Shown here: piece by piece, positions 1 to 11,049 of the stretch | Layout: the number at the start of each line of letters is the position of its first letter | Numbering within the stretch: position 1 is the first letter of the stretch | Assembly: GCA_033439255.1 (NCBI GenBank) | Contig: CM065882.1 | Coordinates: 1,364,001-1,428,000 of the forward strand | Source of the DNA: Hericium rajendrae | Taxonomy: Eukaryota > Basidiomycota > Agaricomycetes > Russulales > Hericiaceae | Direction: 5' to 3' | Length of the DNA stretch: 64,000 bases | Translations under genes and position numbers: made by a program | The notes under the pieces: generated by a model | The model's input: the letters and a program-made list of their open reading frames with translations, nothing else | Told to the model about the DNA's origin: nothing | Database searches by the model: none

Positions 1-275
1 CTCTACATTTTTTACTATGTTATATATCTTAGCACCTTATTTTATATATAATCTTGTGTGTTATATAGTACACACTTGTCATATCTTATTCTACTCAGCC
101 CGATATATGATATACACTATTATATATACTTATACTATAGATACTTGTAATATCTACAATTATAGTAGTAGTCTAGTTGTATGTCTAATCAAACAAGATT
201 CAAGATTGAATATATGATCAATGTCAAACATTGTATTGTTGAACAAAGCTAATGGCCAATCACGTGATCAATAGC

Positions 276-301
276 AGACCTTGTTCGGCCGCACAAGGTC
301 T
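276..301. promoter_or_regulatory. 26-bp palindrome (P box) with adjacent CACGTG
   Basis: Arms AGACCTTGT/ACAAGGTCT flank a CGGCCG centre. TCACGTGATC lies 6 bp outside (260-269). It forms a pair with the P box at 1036, about 760 bp away. Confidence 0.8.
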
Positions 302-1035
302 GGTGGCTGTGCTTAGCTTATGTCAGCAGTAGTTGATGTTGCGCTCTCTGCTTTCTCTTCTTTTCTTCAGATAGCTTTGAAGTCAGTGTGATACTACCAG
401 TAGTGCACACTGACTACAAGGCTTGGACACGCCCAGTTCCCATCTGCAGTGAGTTGCGGCTGAGGTGTCCAATGATGGTGTAGGGCCATCACCAACTTTC
501 TGGATCTCTTCTGATGATGTGGCATAGAGATTGCACCATGGTCCTCTCAATACCACATGAATCAGAATGAGTGAAAGCTTGTTGGAATCAGATTTAGAAT
601 AGCTTTAGAATAGTGCCATAAACAGCAAAATAGCATGGCAAAATGCTGATCTATTGAACTATATGTCCGTGATGATGTGGCAGACTAATTGCTTTATAGC
701 TCTGCTGATACTGCATCAATCATAATGTATGAGGGCTTATTGAAATTGTATTTACAGTAGCTTTCTAACAGTATAGTTTACAACATTATAGCACCACTTG
801 TTGTTGAGATAGGAGACAATACTCTTTTGCTGATGTGGCACATAAATCGAGAAATATCTCTGCTTGGAGTGATCCGATTTTCATATTCTAAATTGGGTTG
901 GAAAGATGTAATCAAACATATTTGAACACAATTTACCGTTTGTCGATTGATTGCTTCGTTGCAGAGCTATAAAGCAATCACTGTATACAGTGTATTGGCT
1001 CTCTAGGCGACTTATGCTTATGTAAGCGGGCGCTA

Positions 1036-1061
1036 AGACCTTGTTCGGCCGCACAAGGTCT
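1036..1061. promoter_or_regulatory. 26-bp palindrome (P box) with adjacent CATGTG
   Basis: Second P box of the X unit; GATCACATGAC begins about 5 bp beyond it (1067-1077). The E-boxes lie on the outer sides of the P pair. Confidence 0.8.
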
Positions 1062-1209
1062 TGTAGGATCACATGACCGAGTCTCAGGACCCATTGCTAC
1101 CGATAAATTGCATTGTTTTGCTCATTTTATCAGTAAACAGTATGTACATTTGTTTGCTGTGTATCATTTTAGTGGCTGTATCTTTCTGTGAGCAGTAAAT
1201 TGTGTTGGA

Positions 1210-1750
1210 GACCAGCTTTCTAATATATTAGGATGCATTTAAGAACAAGTGAATCGGCTGAGTACTGATTAAGTTAGCTGGAGTTCAAGCATTCTAGGGG
1301 GAAAATGCAGAAACAATTCGCATTCTGCGAGTTTTGCACCAATCCTGATGCATGAGGTACCGTCAGAAAGCTATCAATAAGTAGATTCTGATGCACTTTA
1401 GAACGAGTAAATCGGTTGGGAATTGACCTAGTTAGCTAGGGTTCAAGCATTTTAGAAGAGGAAAAAAAGAAACACTTTGCATTCTGCAAGTTCTTAACCG
1501 ATTTGGATGCATAAAATATGATAGCAAAGCTATAAGTGAGTAGATTTAGATGCATTTAAGAACAAGTAAATCAGTGGAGAATGCACTGAGTTAGCTTAAG
1601 TTCAAGTGTCATAAAGGGGAAATGTAGAAATTCATTGCATTCTATGAGTTCTACACAGATCAGGATGCAAAAAATACTGTCAGAAAGCAATAAATGAGCA
1701 GATCCAGATGCATTTGAGAACAGGTGAATTGGTCAAGAACTGATCAAGTT
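1210..1750 (-). repeat. ~158-bp tandem repeat, left arm
   Basis: Mirror copy of the X2 array. Confidence 0.85.
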
Positions 1751-1769
1751 ACATTAAATCAACAAAGTT

Positions 1770-1847
1770 TGGCCAGAGCTGGAGTTGAACCTGCAAACTC
1801 GTGAGATTGAAGATGTGTGATTATATAAGCCAACTGCCTAATGGGCA
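1770..1847 (-). promoter_or_regulatory. tRNA-like (A box/B box) motif at X 5' end
   Basis: On the minus strand it reads like a degenerate tRNA: A-box-like TTAGGCAGTTGGCTTA, then B-box GGTTCAACTCC set in a T-arm-like stem and 3' CTCTGGCCA. The acceptor and anticodon stems do not pair, so this is a tRNA-derived Pol III promoter relic, as in SINE heads, rather than a tRNA gene. Confidence 0.5.
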
Positions 1848-2774
1848 TAGTCATCGTTTGCATGTCGTTTTCACTATGAAAAGGCGGTATAGAGTAAACG
1901 ATTCTAAGGAATCGTAACTTGATTGTACTAGTAGCTGTATGAAATATAATTGATTTTGGCTTTATATCTCTTGTATCTGATTGATCTGAGATAGTACTAA
2001 TAGCAAGGATCATAGTAGGGATCATATAGATCAGAGCAAGCCTTTGAATTTATATGATTTGTACAACAACTACAGCTATCTTTCAGAAACATGTAGCACT
2101 ATATAGTGTCCAACTACTGTTATGATAGCTATGATAGGCCTCATAGTCTTACATAGTTGAGAACTGTGGTGGCATAAATAGTGATAGACCTTATAGTGCT
2201 ATGATAAAACATATAGATCAATACTGGGCTATATGAAATTTCAATTTTTCAGATGATACACACTACACCAACTCATATATGCACTCTTGGCTCACATTTT
2301 TTGACCTATGCATACTTTTGTTGATTAGCTTACACATGTATCAACCTATGAGCATCACAACAAACTTATGTATGCTTCTACTACCTCATACATTTCCTGT
2401 TAGCCTGTGCACCTTCTATTGATTTGTATACATTGCTGCTAGCACCAAAGACAGAATTTAATTTCTATATTTGGATTTTTTTCTGACTTTTACAAAAAAT
2501 AACATAAATCATACCAGTTTTTTTTTTAAATAGAGCTTATATCTCTTCAATGTATAATCTAGTCAGTATTTTTCTATTTTACATGCATAAAATACTATAA
2601 AAATTGAATTCTTACCTTCAAACCATATTTTGTATACTGGCAGAAATTAGTGACCAAATATGGCAACTACTTTCTGGTAAAATTGCCTGTCGATTAGCAT
2701 GAAGGTTTAGAGTAACAAAAAACTTATACAAATGCCTGAGAGCATCAATTGTGCAAACATCACTTTAAGTATAT

Positions 2775-4903
2775 TAGGGTTCAACACAAGTGCACTCGTG
2801 GGTGACCTAGATTTGAACTCGCAGGTATTCTATCTGTCCAAGGTGCTGACCTGGATCCATGCAGATTTGCACCACTGGGTGATCTGGAGCTGCAGGTCAG
2901 GTATCTGTGACATCACAGGTCACTTGCAAGTCAGTTGGTCTGAAAGTTGTGTCTCACTTTTACGATGCCCTTCTCTTTGTTTCTTCATCTTAATCCTCCC
3001 CTTTTTACCATATCTCCTCAATTCAATGGCAGGATGGGTGTTATGGAGATTCGAGAGGCTTCTAAGTGAGTCCAAAAGCCTTTTATTTCATTGTACTGTA
3101 CTGATCTCAGGAGTCTCACTCGATAACAGGCAAGGCTCTCATTTTTCACTGTTCTTCCACAGGTTTCATGATGTTTGATGGGTTTCATGACATCCCACCA
3201 TTTTTTGACATCATCTACCATATTTCGTGTACCATCTGTGCTTCTCCCATCGTCCTCATCAACAGGTCAACCAGCCAACCGGCCCTTACCCATCTTCGAC
3301 AACCAGTACTCATGTGTACCAGAGATTTAATTCCCACTCACAACAGTAAGAGCATGCACAGTGCCAGTCTAGCGCTGCAACTGCAAGGCCCACAATGCCT
3401 GTCAGGTCTTGTTGCTACAGCATTGTTGCTACAACAGCAAGGCTTGACATCTTTTTGCTGATCATCCGAGCAGTGCCTAGCATGCCTCAACAATGCGCAG
3501 TTGTCTACATCAGGAAGGTTGACAACTTTCTGATTGACCTGACAATTTCTAACCCTACTGACAGCTCCTGATTGACCTGATCCACCTGAAAGCAATCTTA
3601 ACAGGCAAATATCTGATCAAACTTTTACATTTAAGTAAAGACATTTATTGTCAGATATATAAGTTTGTAATCTCTAACTAATAGATATAACAAAATTTCT
3701 GATATCTGAAATTTTCTAAATCTGAGAGTGTCTGATCTGAGAATTTTTTCAAATCTGGAGGTCAAATATCTGAAAATTATCTGCAACTGTCTGAGAGCAT
3801 CTGATGGTGTCTGACACTGTCTGATCCATCTGACTGATATTTGACCTCCAGATTTGAAATCAGACACTCTCAGATTTTCAAAATTTCAGATATCAAAGAT
3901 TTTGATATATCTATTAGTTAGAGATTAAAAACTTATATATCTGACAATAAATGTCTTTTCTTGAATGTAAAAGTCTGATCAGATATTTGCTTCTCAGGAT
4001 TGCTTTCAGGTGGATCAAGTCAATCAGAAGCTGTCAGTAGGGTTAGAAATTGTCAGGTCAATCAGAAAGTTGTCAACCTTCCTGATGTACAAACAGCTTT
4101 GCATATCCTTGCATGTCTGAGACAGTGTGCATCTACCAATACATGCCCTGCCAGCATACACATTTTTGACTACATGCCCCCACCATCCCATAGTCCATTG
4201 CTCAAACTACATGTGTGCATTCATGCCCATGGACATCACACATGCCACTATGCATGCTGTCATATCATTCGTCTGACAGAAGCCCAATGTGAGGCAAGTT
4301 TTATATGCCATTAGTGCTATTCAACAATCAAAATGCACCCTCTCCGGTCTCATTCCCAATTTTCATCCAAGCTGGTGATGTCATTTGTGTGTGCATGCCC
4401 ATAGCTATGCCAGTACACCAGCACCCACATATGCTCCCCTTGCACATGTGCCAGCCCATGTGCACACACATACTTAAAGCTGCCCCACCGACATGCACAT
4501 GCCCATGTCGATGCTACAAGTATGTCGTATGCAGCCTTTTGAATCCATACCTTGCTTGTAGACTTTATACACTTCATGGGTATGACAAGATATAGTGATA
4601 ATGTGCATATGTGATTGGAGCTGTAAGTTAGTGTTGGCAGATGACATATAGTATGTAGTTAGTTAGGGATCATGACATATAGATTTGAACTTTGCAATAT
4701 AATATGTTAACCAAAATAAAGTTTGGATAGCAGGTTACCCACAGGTCACTCACAGGTCAATGGGTTTGAGCACAACCTTGATCTGGATTTGTACAGGTCT
4801 CAGCCACCAGGTGATCTAGATCTACAAGTTAGATACCTGCAGGTCAATTTTATGGGTATACCCGTGTTGACCTACAGGTGACTCTGACTTGTGTCGAACC
4901 CTA
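2775..4903. mobile_element. hAT-like element hAT-1 (left arm)
   Basis: Termini TAGGGTTCAACACAAGT and ACTTGTGTCGAACCCTA. The 8-bp flanks AAGTATAT/AAGCATAT (one mismatch) are the target duplication, and X2 keeps the empty site (20225-20240). Subterminal segments are rich in GACCTG/CAGGTC words. No transposase is seen, only short frames. It contains the nested element 3508-4087. Confidence 0.8.
3508..4087. mobile_element. CATCAGGAA-family element nested in hAT-1 (left)
   Basis: Termini CATCAGGAAGGTTGACAAC and its complement, flanked by TA on both sides. The interior is rich in TCTGA/TCAGA words and is largely self-complementary (foldback). Non-coding. Confidence 0.85.
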
Positions 4904-5244
4904 AAGCATATAAAAAAACACTATTTAATCTAATCTAATCATGAGTAGTTCAGCTCCTACCTCTGATAACTCTATATTTTTTGCTATGTTATATATCTTA
5001 GTACCTTATTATATATATAATCTGGTATGTAATACAGTACACACTTGTCATATCTTATTATACTCAGCTCGATATATGATATACACTATTATATATGCTT
5101 ATATTATAAATACTTGTAATATCTACAATTATAATAGTAGTCTAGTTGTATGTCTAATCAAACAAGATTCAAGATTGAATATATGATCAATGTCAAACAT
5201 TGTATTGTTGAACAAAGCTAATGGCCAATCACATGATCAATAGC

Positions 5245-5270
5245 AGACCTTGTTCGGCCGCACAAGGTCT
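5245..5270. promoter_or_regulatory. P box with adjacent CATGTG
   Basis: P box in the inner X copy of the left arm; TCACATGATC lies 6 bp outside. Confidence 0.8.
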
Positions 5271-5996
5271 GGTGGCTGTGCTTAGCTTATGTCAGCAGTA
5301 GTTGATGTTGCGCTCTCTGCTCTCTCTTCTTTTCTTCAGATAGCTTTGAAGTCAGTGTGACACTACCAGTAGTGCACACTAACTACAAGGCTTGGACACG
5401 CCCAGTCTCCATCTGCAGCGAGTTGCGGCTGAGGTGTCCAATGATGGTGTGGGGCCATCACCAACTTTCTGCTGATGATGTGGCATAGAGATCAGGCCAT
5501 AGAGCTCTCAATACCACATCAATCAGAATGAGTTAAAGCTTGTTAGAATCAGATTTACAATAGCTCTAGAATAGTGCCACAAACAACAAAATAGCATGAC
5601 AAAATGCTGACCTATTGGACTATATGTCTATGATGATGTGGCAGACTGTTTGCTTTATAGCTCTGCTGATACTGCATCAATCATGATGTATGAGGGCTTG
5701 TTGAACTCAGATTTACAATAGCTTTCTAACAATACAGTGTACAACATCATAGCACCATTGGTTGTTGAGATAGGAGACAATACTGTTTTGCTAATATAGC
5801 ATATAAATCGAAGAATATCTCTGCTTACAGTGATCTAATTTTCGTATTCTAAATTGGGTTGGAAAGATGTAATCCAAGATATATGAACACAATTTACCGT
5901 TTGTCGATTGATTGCTTTGTTGCAGAGCTATAAAGCAATCACTGTATACAGTGTATTGGCTCTCTAACCGACTTATGCTTATGTAAGCAGGCGCTA

Positions 5997-6022
5997 AGAC
6001 CTTGTTCGGCCGCACAAGGTCT
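5997..6022. promoter_or_regulatory. P box with adjacent CATGTG
   Basis: Partner of the P box at 5245, about 750 bp away; GATCACATGAC follows. Confidence 0.8.
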
Positions 6023-6174
6023 TGTAAGATCACATGACCGAGTCTCAGGACCCACTGCTACCGATAAATTGCATTTTTTGCTCATTTTATCAATAAACAG
6101 TATGTACATTTGTTTGCTGTGTATCATTTTAGTGGCTGTATCTTTCTATAAGCAGTAAATTATGTTAGAGACCA

Positions 6175-6710
6175 GCTTTCTGGTATATTTGGATGCAATT
6201 GATAACAAGTGAATCGGTTGAGTACTGATTAAGTTAGCTGGAGTTCAAGCATTCTAGGGGGAAAATGCAGAAACAATTTGCATTCTGCGAGTTTTGCACC
6301 GATCCTAACGCCTAAGGTACCGTCAGAAAGCTATCAATAAGTAGATTCTGATGCACTTTAGAACGAGTAAATCGGTTGGGAATTGACCTAGTTAGCTAGG
6401 GTTCAAGCATTTTAGAAGAGGAAAAAAAGAAACACTTTGCATTCTGCAAGTTCTTAACCGATTTGGATGCATAAAATATGATAGCAAAGCTATAAGTGAG
6501 TAGATTTAGATGCATTTAAGAACAAGTAAATCAGTGGAGAATGCACTGAGTTAGCTTAAGTTCAAGTGTCATAAAGGGGAAATGTAGAAATTCATTGCAT
6601 TCTATGAGTTCTACACAGATCAGGATGCAAAAAATACTGTCAGAAAGCAATAAATGAGCAGATCCAGATGCATTTGAGAACAGGTGAATTGGTCAAGAAC
6701 TGATCAAGTT
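6175..6710 (-). repeat. ~158-bp tandem repeat, left arm
   Basis: Mirror copy of the X1 array. Confidence 0.85.
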
Positions 6711-6729
6711 ACATTAAATCAACAAAGTT

Positions 6730-6807
6730 TGGCCAGAGCTGGAGTTGAACCTGCAAACTCGTGAGATTGAAGATGTGTGATTATATAAGCCAACTGCCTA
6801 ATGGGCA
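6730..6807 (-). promoter_or_regulatory. tRNA-like motif at X 5' end
   Basis: Same sequence as 1770-1847, about 70 bp inside the X terminus at 6877. Confidence 0.5.
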
Positions 6808-6877
6808 TAGTCATCGTTTGCATGTCGTTTTCACTATGAAAAGGCGGTATAGAGTAAACGATTCTAAGGAATCGTAA

Positions 6878-8079
6878 TAACTTGTCTTCAATATTACAAA
6901 AAACTTCCTGCAATCATTGATGCTCCTACTAGAGCAGCTCGCATCCAGCAGTATCAAATGTGGAAAGGAGTTGACTATGTCCCACCAAATGTGCCTGCTC
7001 CACTCAAATGGACAAAATCAGATCCTTTTGAACTTCTTCATAACACAAAGAATGCAGAATGGACAATTTTAGTCAAACAAAAGACTAATACAATTAATAA
7101 AAATAGTATAGAGGAGCCTGATAATCTTAAGAAAAGAAAGCTTGTAACATTTGAAGAGAAGCCAGATAGCTTTGATACGGCAAATGGAACAAAAGCATTA
7201 GATCAGGTTAGTAAAGAAGCTGCTGATAAAAGAAAGATAAAAAAACAAAAAACAAGTGGTACTTCAAAGGTAAAAGTTTCTTCTCCTATTGGATTGAAAT
7301 GGTGTGGTCAAACTTGGAGCTGTGCATATGATACATTGTTTACCATCCTTTATCATATTTTTAGGACAAAAAGAGATCTTTGGGAAGATCACTTAGCAAA
7401 TTTGAACAATTACTGTAGTACATTGAATAATGAATGGACTCACTTGGAACATTCTGACTTTGAGTTAGTAAGAAAAAATGTTAGAGCTTTGCTCACACAA
7501 TTTGACCCTATCAAATTTCCTAATACACAAGGAGTGGGAACTGATATCAGAGAGTTAACCTCTGTTATACTTGCATGTCAAACAGATGTAGGATATGTAG
7601 AAGACAATTGTACATCTTGTGAGTATTCTGTGACTGAAAATGTTCATAATCTTGTATGGCATATTTCTAGCTTGTCTGCAGACTCAAATACTGCTAGTGA
7701 ATTAGGAAAAATTATGAATGGAATTAGTATGAAAAAATGCCCTCAGTGCAATAGTGCACTTCATACTACTACTGTTTTTACCAACAACAGTCTACCATTG
7801 ATAGCAGTAGAACTTGACTATCACAACATTAAAATAAATCACTCATTTACCATGAAGCATCATACAAATAATGAAAAGACATCATTCAAACTGGTGGCTA
7901 TAGTGTATTTTGGAGATGTTCATTTTACTGCAAGAATTATTGACAAAGGAAAAAGAATCTGGTACTATGATGGAGTAACTACTGGTAGGCAATGTGAGTT
8001 TGAAGGTATGCTGTCAGGTTTTGATAATTTGCATTATGCAAAAGAGCGAGAAGCAAGTTTACTTATTTATGCACCTTAA
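6878..8079 (+). pseudogene. USP-like cysteine protease of a transposon, 5'-truncated
   Basis: The frame is open from the X boundary at 6878 to the stop at 8079. The first ATG at 6958 gives 373 residues, but the frame continues upstream (KLPAIIDAPTRAARIQQYQM), so the N-terminus has been cut off by X. Counting from that ATG, the Cys box GQTWSCAYDTLF has Cys122, two CxxC pairs (CTSC and CPQC) look like the zinc finger of ubiquitin-specific proteases, and VHFTARI has His322 followed by WYYDG. This is a papain-fold deubiquitinase-like layout. A basic segment precedes the domain. The gene ends 22 bp before the X-type 3' terminus at 8101-8145, so it is probably cargo of a Helentron-like element; Helentrons are known to carry cysteine proteases of the OTU type. 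The assignment to C19 rather than OTU is inference. Confidence 0.65.
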
Positions 8080-8100
8080 TGACTAAATAAATAAATAAAA

Positions 8101-8145
8101 AAGGAATCGTCTTGCCGTGCGAAGCATCGGCCCTCTCCCCCCAAG
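8101..8145 (+). mobile_element. 3' terminus of another X-type element (X3)
   Basis: A-rich run, AAGGAATCGT, hairpin CCGTGC-GAA-GCATCGG and terminal CCCCCCAAG before flanking T. It matches 36776-36820 with compensatory changes in the hairpin (CCG/CGG here, CCA/TGG there). Confidence 0.65.
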
Positions 8146-8536
8146 TAGATGTATTGGAAATTCTAAACACATGTGGTATTTACTAAGTAACTAACTTCTA
8201 TACTTGCTCAGAAAGGCAGGGATCATGCTCCCAGTCTAGATCTAGAACACCTGGCCTGGATGATTATATACTTATCAACAGGCCAATCATGCATGATATT
8301 GTATTGTGCATACAATAGGCTATTGTGACATGCCTGCCATATCGGGTATTAGAGATCTTGTACAAATAATTTATTATGCTTATATCTTACCAAGATTACT
8401 CATTATTCATCTTGTCCTAGAGCTTTTGCAAGATAAGGGGGGAGACCGTAGCCACGCTTTTAACATGTTCATCATCAATTACTTCTGCTTGCAGTAATCC
8501 AGTCAGTTTGAATGATCATCTACTTCATGCAAAATA
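8146..8536. other. Intergenic, no gene seen
   Basis: Unique AT-rich sequence between the X3 3' end and the F-box gene. No convincing frame, repeat or RNA gene. Confidence 0.5.
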
Positions 8537-9415
8537 TCACTCACTTCTGCAATAGCAGCCTCCAGAAAATTCCCAAGTAAGAGTCTTTGCATCTTTGTAA
8601 ATCTTGTTCTCTGTCTTGTTGGCTTTGTCAAAACAAAAGCTCAGACAAGCAGAGTCTGCAAAGCTTCGTCGGCTATATCCACAATACCAGGGCTTGTCTT
8701 GAAGTTCTCCAGAATGAGGATGCATAACCTGCAATTCATCTGCCTCGAAAGAACAAATCTTGAACCCTCTGTCATTGTACTTCTCTCCACACTTCTTGAC
8801 TGTATCTGCATGCCACGTATTTCTCAAAAACTCTGTCCTCATGCATCCAAACCCACTAAGTGTCCAGTTGGGATAGGAGATTGAAAACTCATCGGCACCA
8901 AAGTAGTTCATGACAATGGTGCTCCAGAAATTGTGGATGGGAAGGAAAGGATGTAGGACAGATTCACAGACCACCAAATCAATAAAGATTTTGCGTTGAG
9001 GATGGTAGAGTTTGTGGACTCCAATGATATGTTGGATGTAGCCATGTGGATAAATGTAATGTAGGATTTTGTATCCTTCTTGGATCTGCAAATAGTCCAG
9101 CATATTTTCAACTGCTGCTAGGGTGCAGTATAGATCCATATCGCCTGGTGTCCAGTATGGGAGGTTGGTGGCATGGAGAATGAGAAATAGAATGAGAGAT
9201 CCAGAAACCACACTGCTAGTCTTTCTCAGTATGGTTCTGAAGGCATCTGGACTGGATAGATAGGTGGAAAGGGTGAATCGCCATAAGTGCAGAAGGAAGA
9301 TGTTGGCCATAGCTTCCCAGTACTGTGATGTGGCTCTCAACATAGATAAGGTTTTGAAACAAGAGTACTGGAGGATGCTATAATGAAGGTCTTTAGAAAG
9401 AGTTTGCAGCGACAT
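8537..9415 (-). CDS. F-box / nucleotidyltransferase-like protein, 292 aa
   Basis: A single uninterrupted exon. Residues 1-50 (LQTLSKDLHYSILQYSCF...LRATSQYW) resemble an F-box-like helical repeat. Residues 70-100 (SGSLILFLIL...TPGDMDLY) fit the G-S...D-x-D pattern of a nucleotidyltransferase-like fold seen in many mushroom proteins that begin with an F-box. The C-terminal half is rich in Cys, Trp and Tyr. An F-box would recruit substrates to an SCF ubiquitin ligase, but no substrate can be named. The frame is intact, 3' to 3' with the upstream protease and in the same direction as the JmjC gene. The DxD assignment comes from memory of the family and should be treated as tentative. Confidence 0.6.
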   Translation of the reverse strand: MSLQTLSKDLHYSILQYSCFKTLSMLRATSQYWEAMANIFLLHLWRFTLSTYLSSPDAFRTILRKTSSVVSGSLILFLILHATNLPYWTPGDMDLYCTLAAVENMLDYLQIQEGYKILHYIYPHGYIQHIIGVHKLYHPQRKIFIDLVVCESVLHPFLPIHNFWSTIVMNYFGADEFSISYPNWTLSGFGCMRTEFLRNTWHADTVKKCGEKYNDRGFKICSFEADELQVMHPHSGELQDKPWYCGYSRRSFADSACLSFCFDKANKTENKIYKDAKTLTWEFSGGCYCRSE

Positions 9416-9669
9416 AACAATGAAGATATCAATATGTGTGGCAGTTGCTCAACGACTGCAGCTCAATGACAGCAGTGACGTGGCAAAGTGGCGTAGACTG
9501 CTGCCATGTGGCTGTGGTTGTGGCTGTGTTATGAGATTTATTTTTCACTTCATTGTTCATGTAAAGGTGCCACTTTAACAAACAATGAGCAAGTATCAAT
9601 ATGATGTGAGGTGAAGAGCAAAAGAAAAATTAAAAAAGTACATAGTGCTTTGATCTATATTACTTCTTA
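9416..9669. promoter_or_regulatory. Upstream region of the F-box gene
   Basis: Short intergenic segment between two minus-strand genes. No recognised element beyond GTGGCNNNGTGG-like repeats around 9440-9520. Confidence 0.3.
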
Positions 9670-11049
9670 TCATTTCCTACTTCTTGTCCTCCTTGTACCT
9701 TCTACTCCTTCCTGCTCCATACCTTCTTCATCATCACTGTCATCATCAGCCATTCTCTTGCTATCTCTTACTGCTGCATATGCATTAACGACCTTCACCT
9801 CTTTCCACTCCTCTGGAAATATCCAATTTCCTTCATCCTTCAACTGCAAATTGACCATAGCTTGGCATGGCTCCTGGTTAGCATCAACCCACCATTCATC
9901 CAGTTCATCCAGGACTGCATCATTCATCCCCCAGAACTGCCCAAGATCCGTCTTGAGAAGTCTACAAAGCTCTTTAGGTCCAATCGGAGGATCCACATTG
10001 TCAGGACTCTCCAGAAGACTTCTGCTGTAAGTGATAAAGGCCTTGGCAAACAGAAGGTGTTGCTCCTTGAAGAAATCAACTGGTCTTGATTCCCAGTCAG
10101 AGCTGCCTACAGACGGATAACCAGAAGATAGATAATGATCCAGGATACTGGTCAGAGCAATGCTGGCTGCAATCCTGATGTGCTCCATCCGAACATTCTT
10201 TTTTGGACGAATGCCATCAACATATGCAAATGTCCAGGCAAACACCACAGCATTGGAGACTGCAAGAAAATTCTCCATCCCTTCCCTTGTATTCAAACAA
10301 GGTAAGGTTACTGTACAATCACATTATAAAAATCTGATTCTCTTCAATAAGTTATGTAAGACTCACAATCTTCTGACAAGTCATCTTCTGCATGCTGGAG
10401 AAGTGTTGCCCACCAAAGGACAATATTAGATAAAAGAGGGATGACGGCAGGGTGTGAGGTATTAGTGAGTTGAGTTCCTGCAAGGAAGCAGTGAACTTGT
10501 CTGTAGAAACTCCTTGCCAAACACTTTTCTGCATAAAGGTGCCGTCCAAATACAATTGTATTAGTGGCACCATAAACCCAGTGAGGAGTGTTTGGTCGTT
10601 GATATCTAAAATACTACGGTTAATTTACAACTTGAATTAAATAAAATTATAACTTACAATGTCTGATCGGGCTGCAACGGAATAGCCTCAACCCAATAGC
10701 GGGACAGATCCATCTCACGAACATTGACGTCCATGTAAAGGTCAACACAATAAATCTTATCATCATTTGGATCCTTTGGAGTGAGCAAAAGCCAAAGCTT
10801 TTTCCCAACTAGAGGGTGAGACACAGTGCCTAGTCCATCTGTGTCGAAGTGAATGTCAGACAAGGAGTGCTTGGTAGCCACAGTTGCCCATGACAGGTCT
10901 TCTGCAGGACGCTCTGATGCAGGCACACTAAATAATGTCTCCAGTGTTTGAAGAACATGTTCGTGTGAGGCAAAAGCACTAACAACAAAATAAATTCTTA
11001 GTAACTACACATCCCAATAGAAAACAGAAAAATACCTCCAATAAGGCAG
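9670..11049 (-). CDS. JmjC-domain protein, 5' end missing
   Basis: Three clear exons, 10978-10658, 10605-10367 and 10310-9670, joined at GTAAGT/TTTAG and GTGAGT/ACAG sites with matching phases. A possible 14-bp exon at 11049-11036 adds LPYWS. Exon 1 encodes LSWATVATKHSLSDIHFDTDGLGT...LVGKKLWLLL, giving the JmjC Fe-binding HxD as HFD. Exon 2 encodes the second-His strand RPNTPHWVYG...VFGRHLY. The last exon ends in an acidic, basic-tailed C-terminus (DDDSDDEEG...RTRSRK). JmjC proteins are Fe(II)/2-oxoglutarate oxygenases, often histone demethylases; the substrate here is unknown. The N-terminal part is absent because the Plavaka transposase starts head-to-head at about 11020. The remaining exons have no stops. 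Confidence 0.7.

Larger units (their letters stand above)
1..1917 (-). mobile_element. X2-type copy in left arm (runs off the window)
   Basis: Minus-strand counterpart of X2; the 5' end is at 1917 and the rest lies beyond position 1. It contains a tRNA-like motif at 1770-1847, tandem repeats at 1210-1750 and palindromes at 1036 and 276. Confidence 0.7.
1..6877. repeat. Left arm of 6.9 kb inverted repeat
   Basis: This arm is the reverse complement of 13288-20164 with very few differences; base p pairs with about 20165-p. Predicted reading frames on the two arms are identical protein for protein. The arm contains two direct copies of the 5' part of element X on the minus strand (1-1917 and 1918-6877) and an hAT-like insertion (2775-4903). 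It continues beyond the window start. Its inner end at 6877 truncates the cysteine protease ORF. One clear difference from the other arm is at 13340-13349 (acaccaaaacg against acatgcaaacg). Confidence 0.95.
1918..6877 (-). mobile_element. X1-type copy in left arm, 5' end at 6877
   Basis: Minus-strand counterpart of the first X copy of the right arm. Its 5' end at 6877 abuts plus-strand T, so the minus-strand flank is A, again consistent with A^T insertion. It cuts the 5' side of the cysteine protease ORF. It carries the hAT-like element 2775-4903. Confidence 0.7.

Noticed and set aside
1759-2025. 88-aa frames over the tRNA-like sequence (also at 18140)
   Set aside because: They overlap a non-coding repeat present in every X copy and lack any domain; repeated identity comes from the duplicated arms.
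2732-3178. 148-aa frame (and its copy at 16987-17433)
   Set aside because: It spans the hAT-1 terminus and flanking DNA, so it cannot be an ancestral gene.
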